Assembly: GCA_001790855.1 (NCBI GenBank)
Contig: MGDH01000010.1
Coordinates: 39,206-103,205, forward strand
Reading direction: 5' to 3'
DNA from: Candidatus Schekmanbacteria bacterium RIFCSPLOWO2_02_FULL_38_14
Lineage (GTDB): Bacteria > Schekmanbacteria > GWA2-38-11
DNA: 64,000 bases
The notes under the pieces are model-generated. The model had not been told where the DNA came from. It ran no database searches and worked only from the letters and a program-made list of their open reading frames with translations. Position 1 is the first letter of the stretch. The number at the start of each line of letters is the position of its first letter. Shown piece by piece: positions 50,648-59,149 of this stretch. The position numbers and the translations under genes were made by a program.

Positions 50648-53634
50648 TACTCCTCCTCAGCGGCAAAACCGTGGCGCAGAGTGTTTTCTGTGATTGTGAC
50701 AGGAATCATGAACTGAACAAGGTAATCTGGTCCGCCTGCTTTTGAACCAATACCTGACATTTTAAACCCACCAAATGGCTGACGGCATACAACAGCACCT
50801 GTTATTTTTCTGTTGATATAGAAGTTTCCTGCCTGAAATCTTTCCCGCGCAATCCTTATATGTTCAGGGCTTCTTGAATATAACCCGCCTGTAAGCGCAT
50901 ATTTTGTGTTGTTGGCAATATCAATGGCTTTATTAAAATTTTCTGCTTTTATCACTGAAAGAACCGGACCAAATATTTCCTCCTGTGCAATTGCTGAATC
51001 AGGGTTTACATCTGCAAAAATTGTCGGACCTATAAAATATCCCTTTTGAGGCAAATTATCTTTTCCTGTTTCAAGAACAAGTTGACCATCTTTTTTACCA
51101 GCTTCAACATACCTGCTTACCTTGTTAAAAGCCTCCTCATCAATCAAGGGACCAATTGTTACTGCCGGCTGAACAGGGTTTCCAATTTTTACGCCTTTAG
51201 CGCTTTCAGCAAGCTTTCTCAGAAAATCTTCATATATGCCCTTAAGAACAATTGCCCTTGAACAGGCTGAGCATTTCTGCCCCTGATAACCAAAAGCAGA
51301 AGACAAGGTTCCCTTAACAGCGTCATCAATATCAGCATCATCATCAACAATAATTGCGTTTTTCCCTCCCATTTCTGCAATAACCCTTTTGATTCCTTCC
51401 TGCCCTTCCTTTATCTCAGATGCAATCCTGTTAATATATGTTCCAACCTCATGTGAGCCTGTAAATGCAATGAAACTTGTCTTTGGGTTCCTGACAAGAT
51501 ATTCCCCAACCTCTTCTCCAATGCCCGGAAGATAGTTCACCACTCCTGGCGGCAGCCCTGCCTCAATTAATATTTCCATAAACTTAAAAGCAGTAACAGA
51601 GGACTGCTCTGCAGGTTTCATAACCACTGTATTTCCAGCAACAACTGCTGCAGATGTCATTCCTGTTAAAATTGCCAGAGGAAAATTCCACGGAGCAATT
51701 ACAACTCCAACTCCCCTTGGCTTGTACATATATTCGTTTGTTTCTCCTGGTATATGCTGCAGAATCCTTGGCTTCTCAAGGCGATTCATCTCTGAGGCGT
51801 AGTATTCAAGATAATCAATTGCCTCAGCAACATCAGCATCAGCTTCCTCCCAGTTCTTTCCAACTTCATAGACCTGAAGCGCTACAAGCTCAAACCTCCT
51901 CTGCCTCATAACTTTTGCTGCGGCAATAAGATATTCAGAACGCTTGTTAGCTGGAACATACTGCCACGATTTAAAAGCCTTTAATGCAGAATCAACAGCA
52001 AGCTCTGCATGTTCTCTGGAGGCTTTTGAAACTTCCCCTATTGCTTCATCAGGGTCAGAAGGGTTTAAGGAAAGAATTTTATCGTTTGTATAAATTTTCT
52101 TCCCATCAATCACGAGAGGGTATTCTCCGGATAAATCTTTTCTTGCAGAAGCAAGAGCCTTCTCCATATAGTTCCTGTTTTCTTCTTTTGAAAAATCTGT
52201 AAAAGGTTCATGCTCCTTTGAACCTTCTGGAGAAATCATTGTTCCAAAATTACTTGGTTTCTGGTTAAGGGGATTTTGAAATAAAGTTTCTTCATTTAGC
52301 CTATGAGCAAAGCTCTGCATCAGGAATGATACATTTGAGCTGTTTTCAAGAAGCCTTCTTACAAGATAACCCATTCCCGGTATAAGCTCACCAAATGGTA
52401 TGTAGACCCTTACAGGAAAGTCCATCGAAACAATGGCTTTCTTTATTGTATCACCCATCCCATAGAGTAGTTGAAATTCAATCCTGTCATCAGGAATATT
52501 TAGAAACGTTGTCATCGCAATTGCGTGGGCAATATTTCTGAAATTATGGCTTGCTATTGCGGTCCTGACAACATCGCTGTTCCTTAAAAGAGTTTCAGCA
52601 ATTCTTTCAAAGTTTGCATCTGTTTCCCGTTTCTGGGTAAAAACAGGAATCTCCCATCCTTTCTGTCTTGCAGAAATTACTTCATAATCCCAGTAGGCAC
52701 CTCTTACAAGGCGTATTGTAAAACCTTTTCTTCTTTTCTGTTTTGCCCAGCTTAGAATATCATCAACCATTCTGCCTGAATCTTTCAGATAAGCCTGAAC
52801 CACCAAACCTGCACCTTCAAAGTCTGAAAACTCATCTTCTTCAAAAATCTCTTTAAAAATCCTTATAGTTAAATCCCTGTAGCAGTACTGCTCCATATCT
52901 ATGTTTACAAATGTATTAAACTCCCTTGCTATCCTAAGTATTTTTCTCAAACGCTCTTTTACCTCTTTGCCTGTACCTTCAGGGTCAACAGGATTGAACT
53001 GAGAATACAGGGAGGAAAGTTTGATTGATACATTTATTGGATAAGACTTATCTGTATCTGTCCTGACAACTTCTCTCTGAAAAAACTCAGACAATTCTCT
53101 AATCAGCTCAATGTAGCGCTTCATATAAATTTCAGCCTGAAGTTCGCTTGTAGTGGCTTCACCGAGTATATCAATTGTAAAATCCATATTCTCTTTTTTA
53201 AGGTTCTTAACCACATCAAAAGCCTGTTCAACAGTGGAGCCCGGAATAAACTGTTTTGCCATCTTTGTAACACCCAGATTAACAATCGAATAAAGTGCTC
53301 TTGAAGTCAGAAAGGGCAGTTTTGTTGCAGAAACACCAATCCTTAAAGGAATTGGCAGGCGGTGTTCAGGGTCAGGAAAATATTCTCTGAGGTATTTTAT
53401 TACCTGTTTTGGAGTCTTGAGCGCAGGAAAGACATCAATGAACCTTAAAATTTTCGTTTTCAGAAAATTGTCCTTCATACACCATTCAAGGACCTGAGAT
53501 TCCCACCATCTTGAGTTAATGAAAGTTTCTGTCTCCTCCTGAACCCTTCTGAAAAGTCTTTTCCCTGTTGACTGTATTAATTTTTCAAGTTCATTATTAA
53601 TTTCAGAAGATTTATTATTCAAGCTTATCCCCAT
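50644..53634 (-). CDS. putA: Bifunctional proline dehydrogenase / glutamate-semialdehyde dehydrogenase
   Basis: A 996-residue PutA without the N-terminal ribbon-helix-helix of enterobacterial PutA. The ProDH barrel (residues 80-440) has LSSLYSQFNPVDPEG, GLVVQAYLKDS, RLVRGAYWDYE and PFGELIPGMGYLVRRLLENSS. The P5CDH part (500-980) has APWNFPLAILTGM, AGNTVVMKPAEQS, FTGSHEVGTYI, VIAEMGGKNAIIVDDDADID and the catalytic Cys in FGYQGQKCSACSR. It oxidises proline to glutamate and feeds electrons to quinone. Its start overlaps the ArsR gene by 20 bp. Confidence 0.96.
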   Translation of the reverse strand: MGISLNNKSSEINNELEKLIQSTGKRLFRRVQEETETFINSRWWESQVLEWCMKDNFLKTKILRFIDVFPALKTPKQVIKYLREYFPDPEHRLPIPLRIGVSATKLPFLTSRALYSIVNLGVTKMAKQFIPGSTVEQAFDVVKNLKKENMDFTIDILGEATTSELQAEIYMKRYIELIRELSEFFQREVVRTDTDKSYPINVSIKLSSLYSQFNPVDPEGTGKEVKERLRKILRIAREFNTFVNIDMEQYCYRDLTIRIFKEIFEEDEFSDFEGAGLVVQAYLKDSGRMVDDILSWAKQKRRKGFTIRLVRGAYWDYEVISARQKGWEIPVFTQKRETDANFERIAETLLRNSDVVRTAIASHNFRNIAHAIAMTTFLNIPDDRIEFQLLYGMGDTIKKAIVSMDFPVRVYIPFGELIPGMGYLVRRLLENSSNVSFLMQSFAHRLNEETLFQNPLNQKPSNFGTMISPEGSKEHEPFTDFSKEENRNYMEKALASARKDLSGEYPLVIDGKKIYTNDKILSLNPSDPDEAIGEVSKASREHAELAVDSALKAFKSWQYVPANKRSEYLIAAAKVMRQRRFELVALQVYEVGKNWEEADADVAEAIDYLEYYASEMNRLEKPRILQHIPGETNEYMYKPRGVGVVIAPWNFPLAILTGMTSAAVVAGNTVVMKPAEQSSVTAFKFMEILIEAGLPPGVVNYLPGIGEEVGEYLVRNPKTSFIAFTGSHEVGTYINRIASEIKEGQEGIKRVIAEMGGKNAIIVDDDADIDDAVKGTLSSAFGYQGQKCSACSRAIVLKGIYEDFLRKLAESAKGVKIGNPVQPAVTIGPLIDEEAFNKVSRYVEAGKKDGQLVLETGKDNLPQKGYFIGPTIFADVNPDSAIAQEEIFGPVLSVIKAENFNKAIDIANNTKYALTGGLYSRSPEHIRIARERFQAGNFYINRKITGAVVCRQPFGGFKMSGIGSKAGGPDYLVQFMIPVTITENTLRHGFAAEEEY

Positions 53635-53995
53635 TACTATTTAAAACCTTTCCATCCTTTCTTTTTTCAATCTGCTCCCTCAACCCCTCAAAATCTTCTT
53701 TAAAAATATTTTGAAAATCTCCCCCAATCATATCAAGAAACTGCAGCAGGTTTATCCTCAACTCCTTTGTCTTTTCTGAAAGGGAATAGAAAATCCTTGC
53801 ACCATCCCTCCTCTGTTTAATTAATCCGCTTTTAATAAGAATCCCGATATGGCGTGAAATGGTATACTGGGGTTTCTTAAGGGCGTTTGAAATCTCCCCC
53901 GCAAATATCTCCTGATTGGACAAAAGAACAAGGTTAAAAATCCGGAGTCTGTTTTCCTCAGAAAGAGCTTTAAAAATTTCAATTATCTTTTTCAT
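53615..53995 (-). CDS. ArsR-family transcriptional regulator
   Basis: A 126-residue winged-helix regulator when started at the ATG at 53995 (MKKIIEIFKALSEENRLRIF). Longer in-frame versions would use the operator as codons. The HTH is GEISNALKKPQYTISRHIGILIKSGLIKQRRDGARIFYSL, a typical ArsR core. No CXC metal motif is seen, so it may sense something other than a metal; the C-terminal extension is helical and acidic. It overlaps putA by 20 bp and probably controls it and itself. Confidence 0.88.
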   Translation of the reverse strand: MKKIIEIFKALSEENRLRIFNLVLLSNQEIFAGEISNALKKPQYTISRHIGILIKSGLIKQRRDGARIFYSLSEKTKELRINLLQFLDMIGGDFQNIFKEDFEGLREQIEKRKDGKVLNSNGDKLE

Positions 53996-53999
53996 AAAC

Positions 54000-54040
54000 T
54001 TGCAATATTGTACATATGCACATTTGCGCAATATTATAAA
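54000..54040 (-). promoter_or_regulatory. Operator-like repeats in front of the arsR-putA unit
   Basis: GCAATATT occurs twice (54002 and 54028) as a direct repeat; AATATT is itself palindromic. Between them GTACATATGCAC is a near-perfect palindrome. The site ends 5-7 bp before the regulator ATG, as expected for an autoregulated ArsR operator. Confidence 0.6.
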
Positions 54041-54101
54041 CAAACAATGTTTTCAAGTCAATGGAATAGTTACAGACTGTGTCACAACTTATGTTTTAAT
54101 G

Positions 54102-54179
54102 GTAGCCGCAGGCTTTAGCCTGCGCTAAACTTATTGATATTAAAAAATTTTTATTCGCAAACCTAAAGGTTGCGGCTAC
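54102..54179. repeat. Inverted pair of GTAG REP-like hairpins (BIME-like)
   Basis: GTAGCCGCAGGCTTTAGCCT (54102) and, inverted, CTAAAGGTTGCGGCTAC (54163-54179) form a head-to-tail pair as in BIMEs. A GTCACA inverted repeat flanks them (54080 and 54184). Confidence 0.7.
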
Positions 54180-54284
54180 ATTATGTCACAGTTTGTAAAA
54201 ACTGGTGCTGTGACAAGCCCTTTTCACAATATATAAGTTTCCTGCTTAGTTAAATTATTCTAATCTGGTAACTTATCCATTTAT

Positions 54285-54358
<74 letters not shown>

Positions 54359-54577
54359 CAGGAAACCAACTCTTTTTCAATGTCCCTGCGCATTATACCA
54401 CCCTTCAAAAATAATTTGTCTAAAATACAAAGTAATTATAGCCTCACTTTGGCTAAAATACAATCATATTTGTTTTGTTGAGAGAAAGAAATGGTAAAGA
54501 GATTTCTTGGAATCAAGGGAATATGGCAAGTAGAATCAGATTAAAAAGAGAACCAGTATAATTAATTATAGCTAGAA
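54359..54577. other. Intergenic, no gene seen
   Basis: AT-rich. A short frame at 54491 (MVKRFLGIKGIWQVESD) has a weak ribosome site and was not accepted. No repeat family member is visible. Confidence 0.5.
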
Positions 54578-54721
54578 TTAGACTTTAGAGATATTATTTT
54601 CCTTAAAATATTCAGTAAAAGCTGCCTTCATAATTTTAGCAACTGAGACTTTCTTTTCAAGAGCTTCCTCTTGTATTTTCTTGTATTGTTGAGTATTTAC
54701 GTAAGCTAAAACTTTTTTCAT
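54578..54721 (-). CDS. Small ribbon-helix-helix-like protein, 47 aa
   Basis: The ATG at 54721 follows AAGGGAGCCTGGAG, a good ribosome site. The product begins MKKVLAYVNTQQYKKIQEEA and ends KENNISKV. A first beta-strand (KVLAYVNTQQYKKI) and two helices (EEALEKKVSVAKIMKAAFTEYF) fit CopG/Arc-type repressors or the antitoxin half of a module. No toxin gene is adjacent; an orphan antitoxin or a regulator of the nuclease 190 bp downstream in other coordinates is possible. Confidence 0.65.
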   Translation of the reverse strand: MKKVLAYVNTQQYKKIQEEALEKKVSVAKIMKAAFTEYFKENNISKV

Positions 54722-54913
54722 CTCCAGGCTCCCTTAAATAATTATGCTTATTTTCAAATAGTTAATCTAACTTATAAACTTTATTACAATAATGTCAAGA
54801 AGTATTATCCTGATTCATATGCAATTTTCACATGGATTAAGAACCTGGCTATCGTACCTGTCAAGCCGGCTGGGGGGGGGTAAAGAGAAGATTTCCTTAA
54901 ATTTTTCTAAAAA

Positions 54914-55606
54914 TCATTCAAAAACGCCTGTTCTTCCTTTGTGATACGAACAGACCTCACACTCTGGATTATAGCCCGGATATGGGCTGTTTAAAAGCTT
55001 GACCATATCCTCTAATTTTTTTTCCATCGAACTAACATCAATCTTAACCAAATCAATATGGCTGTCAAACTTTACTTCAATTGAAGGGTCATTTTTATCC
55101 TTAACAAAATAATGAAAAAGATAGGCTCGGTCTGAAACCCTGTGTCCGTGTTTCATAAACATGAAGCCATAGGCGGCAAGCTGATCTATGTAATATTTCT
55201 GTTTATCTTCAGCAGGGGCATTGCCTGAAGATTTATAATCTGCCGGAATTAACCGTCCATCATACTCAACCAGAACATCATCAATTTTCCCTGTAAGAAC
55301 ATACCCAGCATCAATACTTACAACCTTTAAAGCATTTGAACTTGTCCGCCATACATTAAGGGTGTTTAAATCGGTGAACGGTTTAATGTTCTCTTGAAGT
55401 AGTGCGCTTGTTTCCGGAGGGAACATCTCCTGCTCGCGGTATTTGTCATAACGCGCTTTTAAAATGCTATCCATAGCGCTATTCAAAAGCAAAGGAAGCA
55501 TCGGAGCCTTTTTATAATGATTATCTACCCAAAAACAAGACTTGCAACTTGTGTATCCATATAAACCGCTCGGGCTTAATTTCCATAAACCTTCATTTGT
55601 TTTCAT
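54914..55606 (-). CDS. PD-(D/E)XK nuclease with Cas4/AddB-like Fe-S cysteines
   Basis: A 230-residue RecB-family nuclease. The catalytic core is GYVLTGKIDDVLVEYDGRLIPADYKSSG near residues 100-128 (Asp of motif II and D-X-K of motif III), followed by the QLAAYGFMF helix. Cys pairs lie at both ends (YTSCKSCFW near 20 and CEVCSYHKG near 217), as in Cas4 and AddB where they hold a 4Fe-4S cluster. There are no cas genes or CRISPR array in this window. It probably works in DNA repair or mobile-element biology; function unknown. Confidence 0.8.
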   Translation of the reverse strand: MKTNEGLWKLSPSGLYGYTSCKSCFWVDNHYKKAPMLPLLLNSAMDSILKARYDKYREQEMFPPETSALLQENIKPFTDLNTLNVWRTSSNALKVVSIDAGYVLTGKIDDVLVEYDGRLIPADYKSSGNAPAEDKQKYYIDQLAAYGFMFMKHGHRVSDRAYLFHYFVKDKNDPSIEVKFDSHIDLVKIDVSSMEKKLEDMVKLLNSPYPGYNPECEVCSYHKGRTGVFE

Positions 55607-55772
55607 AGCGGATTCTCTCTCAATTCTTTCAAAAAATGCTCTTTTGCTTGGATTAAAAAATATAACCGGTACATTTTTCTTAAAATCAAAACCTCAGGTA
55701 GTTCAGGTTTTTATCCGGCGGTGCGGGATTAAAGAGAACTGTTGTTCATGCTCACTAATTAGGTAACTCTTT

Positions 55773-55781
55773 TGATATAAT
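55773..55781 (+). promoter_or_regulatory. Extended -10 promoter
   Basis: TGATATAAT at 55773-55781 is an extended -10 element (TGN-TATAAT) about 22 bp before the ATG at 55803. No good -35 is needed or seen. Confidence 0.5.
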
Positions 55782-55802
55782 ATATAACCAAAGAAGGCAT
55801 AA

Positions 55803-55919
55803 ATGCAAATTAAAGATCAAGTTATTATTAAACGTTGGAAACCTATTTTAGAAGAGTACGAAAAGACAAGAGCAAAGGTTACCCCGCGTTCTTTCAAATT
55901 CATAAAAGACCTTAATTAG
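55803..55919 (+). pseudogene. 38-aa N-terminal fragment, possibly of a transposase/integrase
   Basis: MQIKDQVIIKRWKPILEEYE is followed by KTRAKVTPRSFKFIKDLN and a stop. A promoter and ribosome-site-like AGAAGG precede it. It ends 12 bp before the MITE at 55931, so a longer gene was probably cut. The KRWKPILEEYEK pattern recalls the start of IS481/IS3-type integrase proteins; this is a guess. Confidence 0.35.
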
Positions 55920-55930
55920 AAAAAGGGAAC

Positions 55931-56104
55931 GGCAGGCTGTCCCAAAATTAAATCTTCAAAAATAGTTTACCACTGTAGATAGTAAATTGATATCTTTTGC
56001 GAAATAAAATAACACTCATAAAACAAAATTACTCGTTATTGAGTATGTTATTGCCAGTTCAGGAAACGAGTTTTCAAAAAATGCGCATTTTGGGACAGCC
56101 TGCC
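55931..56104. mobile_element. MITE with 18-bp perfect terminal inverted repeats
   Basis: GGCAGGCTGTCCCAAAAT at 55931-55948 and its exact reverse complement at 56087-56104 bound a 174-bp AT-rich, non-coding core. The flanks extend the pairing imperfectly. No ORF for a transposase lies inside, so it is a non-autonomous element. The GGCTGTCCCAAAA end resembles those of some IS1182/ISL3-like elements, which is inference. Target duplications are not evident. Confidence 0.8.
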
Positions 56105-56119
56105 GGTCTCTTTTTTTTA

Positions 56120-56278
56120 TTAGAAAAGTAACTTCCCACTCCACTTCCGGCAATCCTCCCCATACTCGTAATCCTTGCACATAAAGCCTGGATGGGGAAA
56201 GAAGATTTTGGGATTGATGCTTTTAAGAATCTTTTATTAGCAGAAGAATTCTGCAACGGTTGGTTTCACTTTTTGTAA
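56120..56278 (+). pseudogene. 3' remnant of a membrane-protein gene
   Basis: After a stop near 56127 the plus strand is open as PTPLPAILPILVILAHKAWM, GKEDFGIDAFKNLLLAEEFC and NGWFHFL, then TAA (56276-56278). The hydrophobic first part suggests the last membrane helix of an integral protein. No start codon exists; the MITE lies directly upstream. Confidence 0.4.
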
Positions 56279-56481
56279 AAGAGGGAACAATGTTTGAAAA
56301 AGATACCATATCTATCTTGAAACAGGGTTGACAATTGGTTCTGTTCCATAATAAATTATAATTAGAGCAATAATTCTGTTTAAAGCTTTCTCAGAAACAC
56401 ATCATAAAAATTATAAAAGTTCAGGACTTTAAAAATAAACTTTTTAAAAGGCTAACTTCTAAAATATTTTAGGAGAAAAAG

Positions 56482-57516
56482 ATGGATATTAATTTTAACA
56501 TAATAGTTATTCCATCAATCATAGCATTAACAACTATTCTGGTATTGCTGATAATCAGAGCCATTTCATTTAAAATCCTTAACAGGTGGGCAGAAAAAAC
56601 AGAGACAAGGATTGATGACATAATAGTAAACATATTAAAAACCCCGTCTATATACTGGTCAGTCGCCATCGGCATTTATATTGGTATCGCAGTCTCCGAG
56701 TTTCCTAAAAAGTATGTAATTCATCTGAACAAAACCATCCATGTATTGATAATTTTTTCCATAACCATCACCATTGCAAACATATTATCAAAAATATTCA
56801 GAAATTATGTTCAGAAATTAAATCTCCAGATTCCTACAACTGGGCTTGCAAACGGGATTTTAAAAGGGACGGTTATTGTGATAGGTGTATTGATTATTCT
56901 CAATGTTCTTGGCATTTCAATAACACCTCTGCTTACTGCGCTCGGTGTCGGAGGTTTGGCTGTTGCCCTTGCGCTTCAGGATACGATGGCAAACCTTTTT
57001 GCCGGCATTCACATACTGGTTGAAAAGTCTATAAGAATCGGTGACTTTATAAAACTTGAAACAGGTCAGGAAGGCTACGTTGAGGACATTACATGGAGAA
57101 CAACCAGGATAAAAATGCTTCCTAACAACATTGTTGTAATTCCAAACAGCAAACTTGCGCAAAGTACAATGACAAACTATTTCCTGCCGGAAAAAATGAT
57201 GTCTCTGCCAATTAAGGTAAGCGTAAGCTACTCTTCAGACCCTGAGAAGATTGAAAGGGTGCTTGCTGATGAAGCAAAAAAAGCAGTTGGAGAGGTTCAG
57301 GGACTGCTTGGGGACCCGGAACCCTTTGTGAGATTTATCCCGGGATTTGGCGAAAGCTCCCTTGATTTTACTCTCATATGCCATGTCAGGGAGTTTGTTG
57401 ACCAGTATACTGTCCAACACGAACTAAGAAAAAGGATTTTTAAAAGATTCAAAGAGGAAGGCATAGAAATACCATTCCCGCACCGCACAGTTTATCTTAA
57501 GGAAAAAAAAGAATAA
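56482..57516 (+). CDS. MscS-family small-conductance mechanosensitive channel
   Basis: A 344-residue channel. Three N-terminal membrane helices (about 8-25, 60-75, 90-110) and the pore-lining TM3 near residues 140-170 (TPLLTALGVGGLAVALALQDTMANLFAGIHILVE) are followed by the MscS beta domain (RIGDFIKLETGQEGYVEDITWRTTRIKMLPNNIVVIPNSKLAQSTMTNYF) and an alpha/beta C-terminal domain ending GIEIPFPHRTVYL. It is closer to YnaI/YbdG-type long MscS proteins than to E. coli MscS in its N-terminus. It should release solutes under osmotic downshock. Confidence 0.93.
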   Translation: MDINFNIIVIPSIIALTTILVLLIIRAISFKILNRWAEKTETRIDDIIVNILKTPSIYWSVAIGIYIGIAVSEFPKKYVIHLNKTIHVLIIFSITITIANILSKIFRNYVQKLNLQIPTTGLANGILKGTVIVIGVLIILNVLGISITPLLTALGVGGLAVALALQDTMANLFAGIHILVEKSIRIGDFIKLETGQEGYVEDITWRTTRIKMLPNNIVVIPNSKLAQSTMTNYFLPEKMMSLPIKVSVSYSSDPEKIERVLADEAKKAVGEVQGLLGDPEPFVRFIPGFGESSLDFTLICHVREFVDQYTVQHELRKRIFKRFKEEGIEIPFPHRTVYLKEKKE

Positions 57517-57537
57517 GCGGAAAATAATGCTTTGCTC

Positions 57538-58863
57538 TTACTTTGTCTTTTCCAGAACCTCGTGGGCATTAGACTGGTGGAATTTCAAAAACTTTTCAGC
57601 AATCTCAGGCCTCTCTTTTTTCACCCTGTCCATCTTGGACATAAAAGCATCCTTCATCACTGCAGGCGCAGTATTTTCACTCACATAACCATCATAAATC
57701 TCATTATCAGTAAGGCCGAACAGATAATCAATCTCATCATCATTTAAAAAACCGATGCCGTATCCCTTCAGGGCTTTTTCAATCTCACCGGGCCAGCAAT
57801 ACTCAAATGTTTTCTTCCAGTAGTCTGTATATTCCTTATATCCGCAGTTGGTCTTGAGATGCTGCGCAGAAACTTTTCCAGCCTTATAGCCATACATCAT
57901 TGCTCCCTGACAGTAGGTTTCAATAAATGATGGCGCATCGCCGACAGCTATTATATTTCCCTCAGCAGGTTCCTGAATACAGGTATAAAAATTAAGTGTT
58001 GCTGCTGCTGTATGGACAACCTTTGCACTCCTGAACCAGTGGCTGAATTTCCCGTTTTTCAGAAAATTATCAATCCCGATTTTGTTTGATGATTTAATAA
58101 CAGGCGTTGCATACATCAGGTCAATAATTGGCTTATCGCCGGGTTTTGCATCTGCAAGGTGCTTATCAAGCATATATATTGCACCATTACCATCCGGTGT
58201 ATGCCCTCTTCCAACAAAAATTATAAATGCAGGAGGAAATGGAGATTCCACGCCTTCCAGAAAATAAGAAGCTACACGGAAGGTTATGAAAAATTTTCTT
58301 TTTCTAAAGGCTTCAAGCCCAAGAACAATCTGCGAATTCACTCCGTCTGCTGCAACAGCAACACGGCATTTCACATCCTTTACAGCCCTTGAACGGTTTC
58401 CGCGGAAGGATACCCTGACCTCATCTTTTTTTATATTCTCAGCCTTCAGCCCAAATGTCTCTGTCAGAACATCAACGCCAAGTTTTTCTGCATCTTCTAA
58501 AAGCCCCCGCAAAAGCACTTCCTTATTATAGGCAATAGAAACTCCATTGGGGTTGCTCATTATAAGTTTTTTTCCGCCCGGAGTAATTCTTATTGACTGT
58601 TCCAGTTTAGCCCATTGCCCTGTGTATTTAACCTTCAAGCCGAGTTTTTCATAATGGATATTGTTATCTACAATACTGCAGTTATCTCCGTGGGTACTTA
58701 CCTCATTTATAAGCATCGTACAGCATGACCTGTCAATCCTGGGGATATCCCTTTTCATATCCATAAGAAGAACACTCAATCCTTCTTCAGCAGCAGTTTT
58801 TGCTGTCATCAATCCTGCGGGCCCTGCCCCGATTACCACCATGTCATATTTGTTCTTAAGCAT
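57538..58863 (-). CDS. Geranylgeranyl-reductase/FixC-like FAD oxidoreductase
   Basis: A 441-residue flavoprotein. The FAD Rossmann motif is VVIGAGPAGLMTAKTAAEEGLSVLLMDMK (residues 11-40). CRVAVAADGVNSQI and GNIIAVGDAPSFIETYCQGAMMYGYKAG complete the GR2/GGR family signature. The family includes lipid-saturating GGRs and the ETF:quinone-like FixC; there is no C-terminal ferredoxin here, but a ferredoxin gene lies 33 bp upstream, which favours a FixC-like redox role in this operon. It is last in the minus-strand Por/Nuo-like cluster. Confidence 0.85.
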   Translation of the reverse strand: MLKNKYDMVVIGAGPAGLMTAKTAAEEGLSVLLMDMKRDIPRIDRSCCTMLINEVSTHGDNCSIVDNNIHYEKLGLKVKYTGQWAKLEQSIRITPGGKKLIMSNPNGVSIAYNKEVLLRGLLEDAEKLGVDVLTETFGLKAENIKKDEVRVSFRGNRSRAVKDVKCRVAVAADGVNSQIVLGLEAFRKRKFFITFRVASYFLEGVESPFPPAFIIFVGRGHTPDGNGAIYMLDKHLADAKPGDKPIIDLMYATPVIKSSNKIGIDNFLKNGKFSHWFRSAKVVHTAAATLNFYTCIQEPAEGNIIAVGDAPSFIETYCQGAMMYGYKAGKVSAQHLKTNCGYKEYTDYWKKTFEYCWPGEIEKALKGYGIGFLNDDEIDYLFGLTDNEIYDGYVSENTAPAVMKDAFMSKMDRVKKERPEIAEKFLKFHQSNAHEVLEKTK

Positions 58864-58896
58864 AACTAAAACCTTTTAGCTGTTAGCTGAAAGCTG

Positions 58897-59130
58897 TCAG
58901 CTGTCAGCTTCTTCTGTAAACGGATTGCTCTCAAAATTAAGGGAAATAACATCAGGGAAACGGCAGTCAGAATATATTGCAGTAACACCGCAAACTGCCC
59001 TGCAGGTCCCGCATTCGATACACGAAAGCTGGTCAATATAAGATTTATTGTCAATAAACCTTATTGCAACCCTCGGGCATTGATTGACACAACCACCGCA
59101 CCCCGCACATATATCTCTATCTACTTTCAT
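58897..59130 (-). CDS. Two-cluster ferredoxin-like protein
   Basis: A 77-residue protein. The first cluster is CAGCGGCVNQCPRVAI near residue 8; the second is CIECGTCRAVCGVTAI near 37, where the last motif lacks the usual Pro after Cys. The tail (from DVISLNFESNPF) runs into a repeat of AGCTGACAGCT units at 58880-58906, so the C-terminus may be recent. It probably shuttles electrons between the Nuo-like subunits and the flavoprotein next to it. Confidence 0.85.
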   Translation of the reverse strand: MKVDRDICAGCGGCVNQCPRVAIRFIDNKSYIDQLSCIECGTCRAVCGVTAIYSDCRFPDVISLNFESNPFTEEADS

Positions 59131-59149
59131 AAGTTAAATTCCAAAAATA

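Noticed and set aside
54491-54544. Short frame MVKRFLGIKGIWQVESD
   Set aside because: Only 17 codons, weak ribosome site, no conservation visible.
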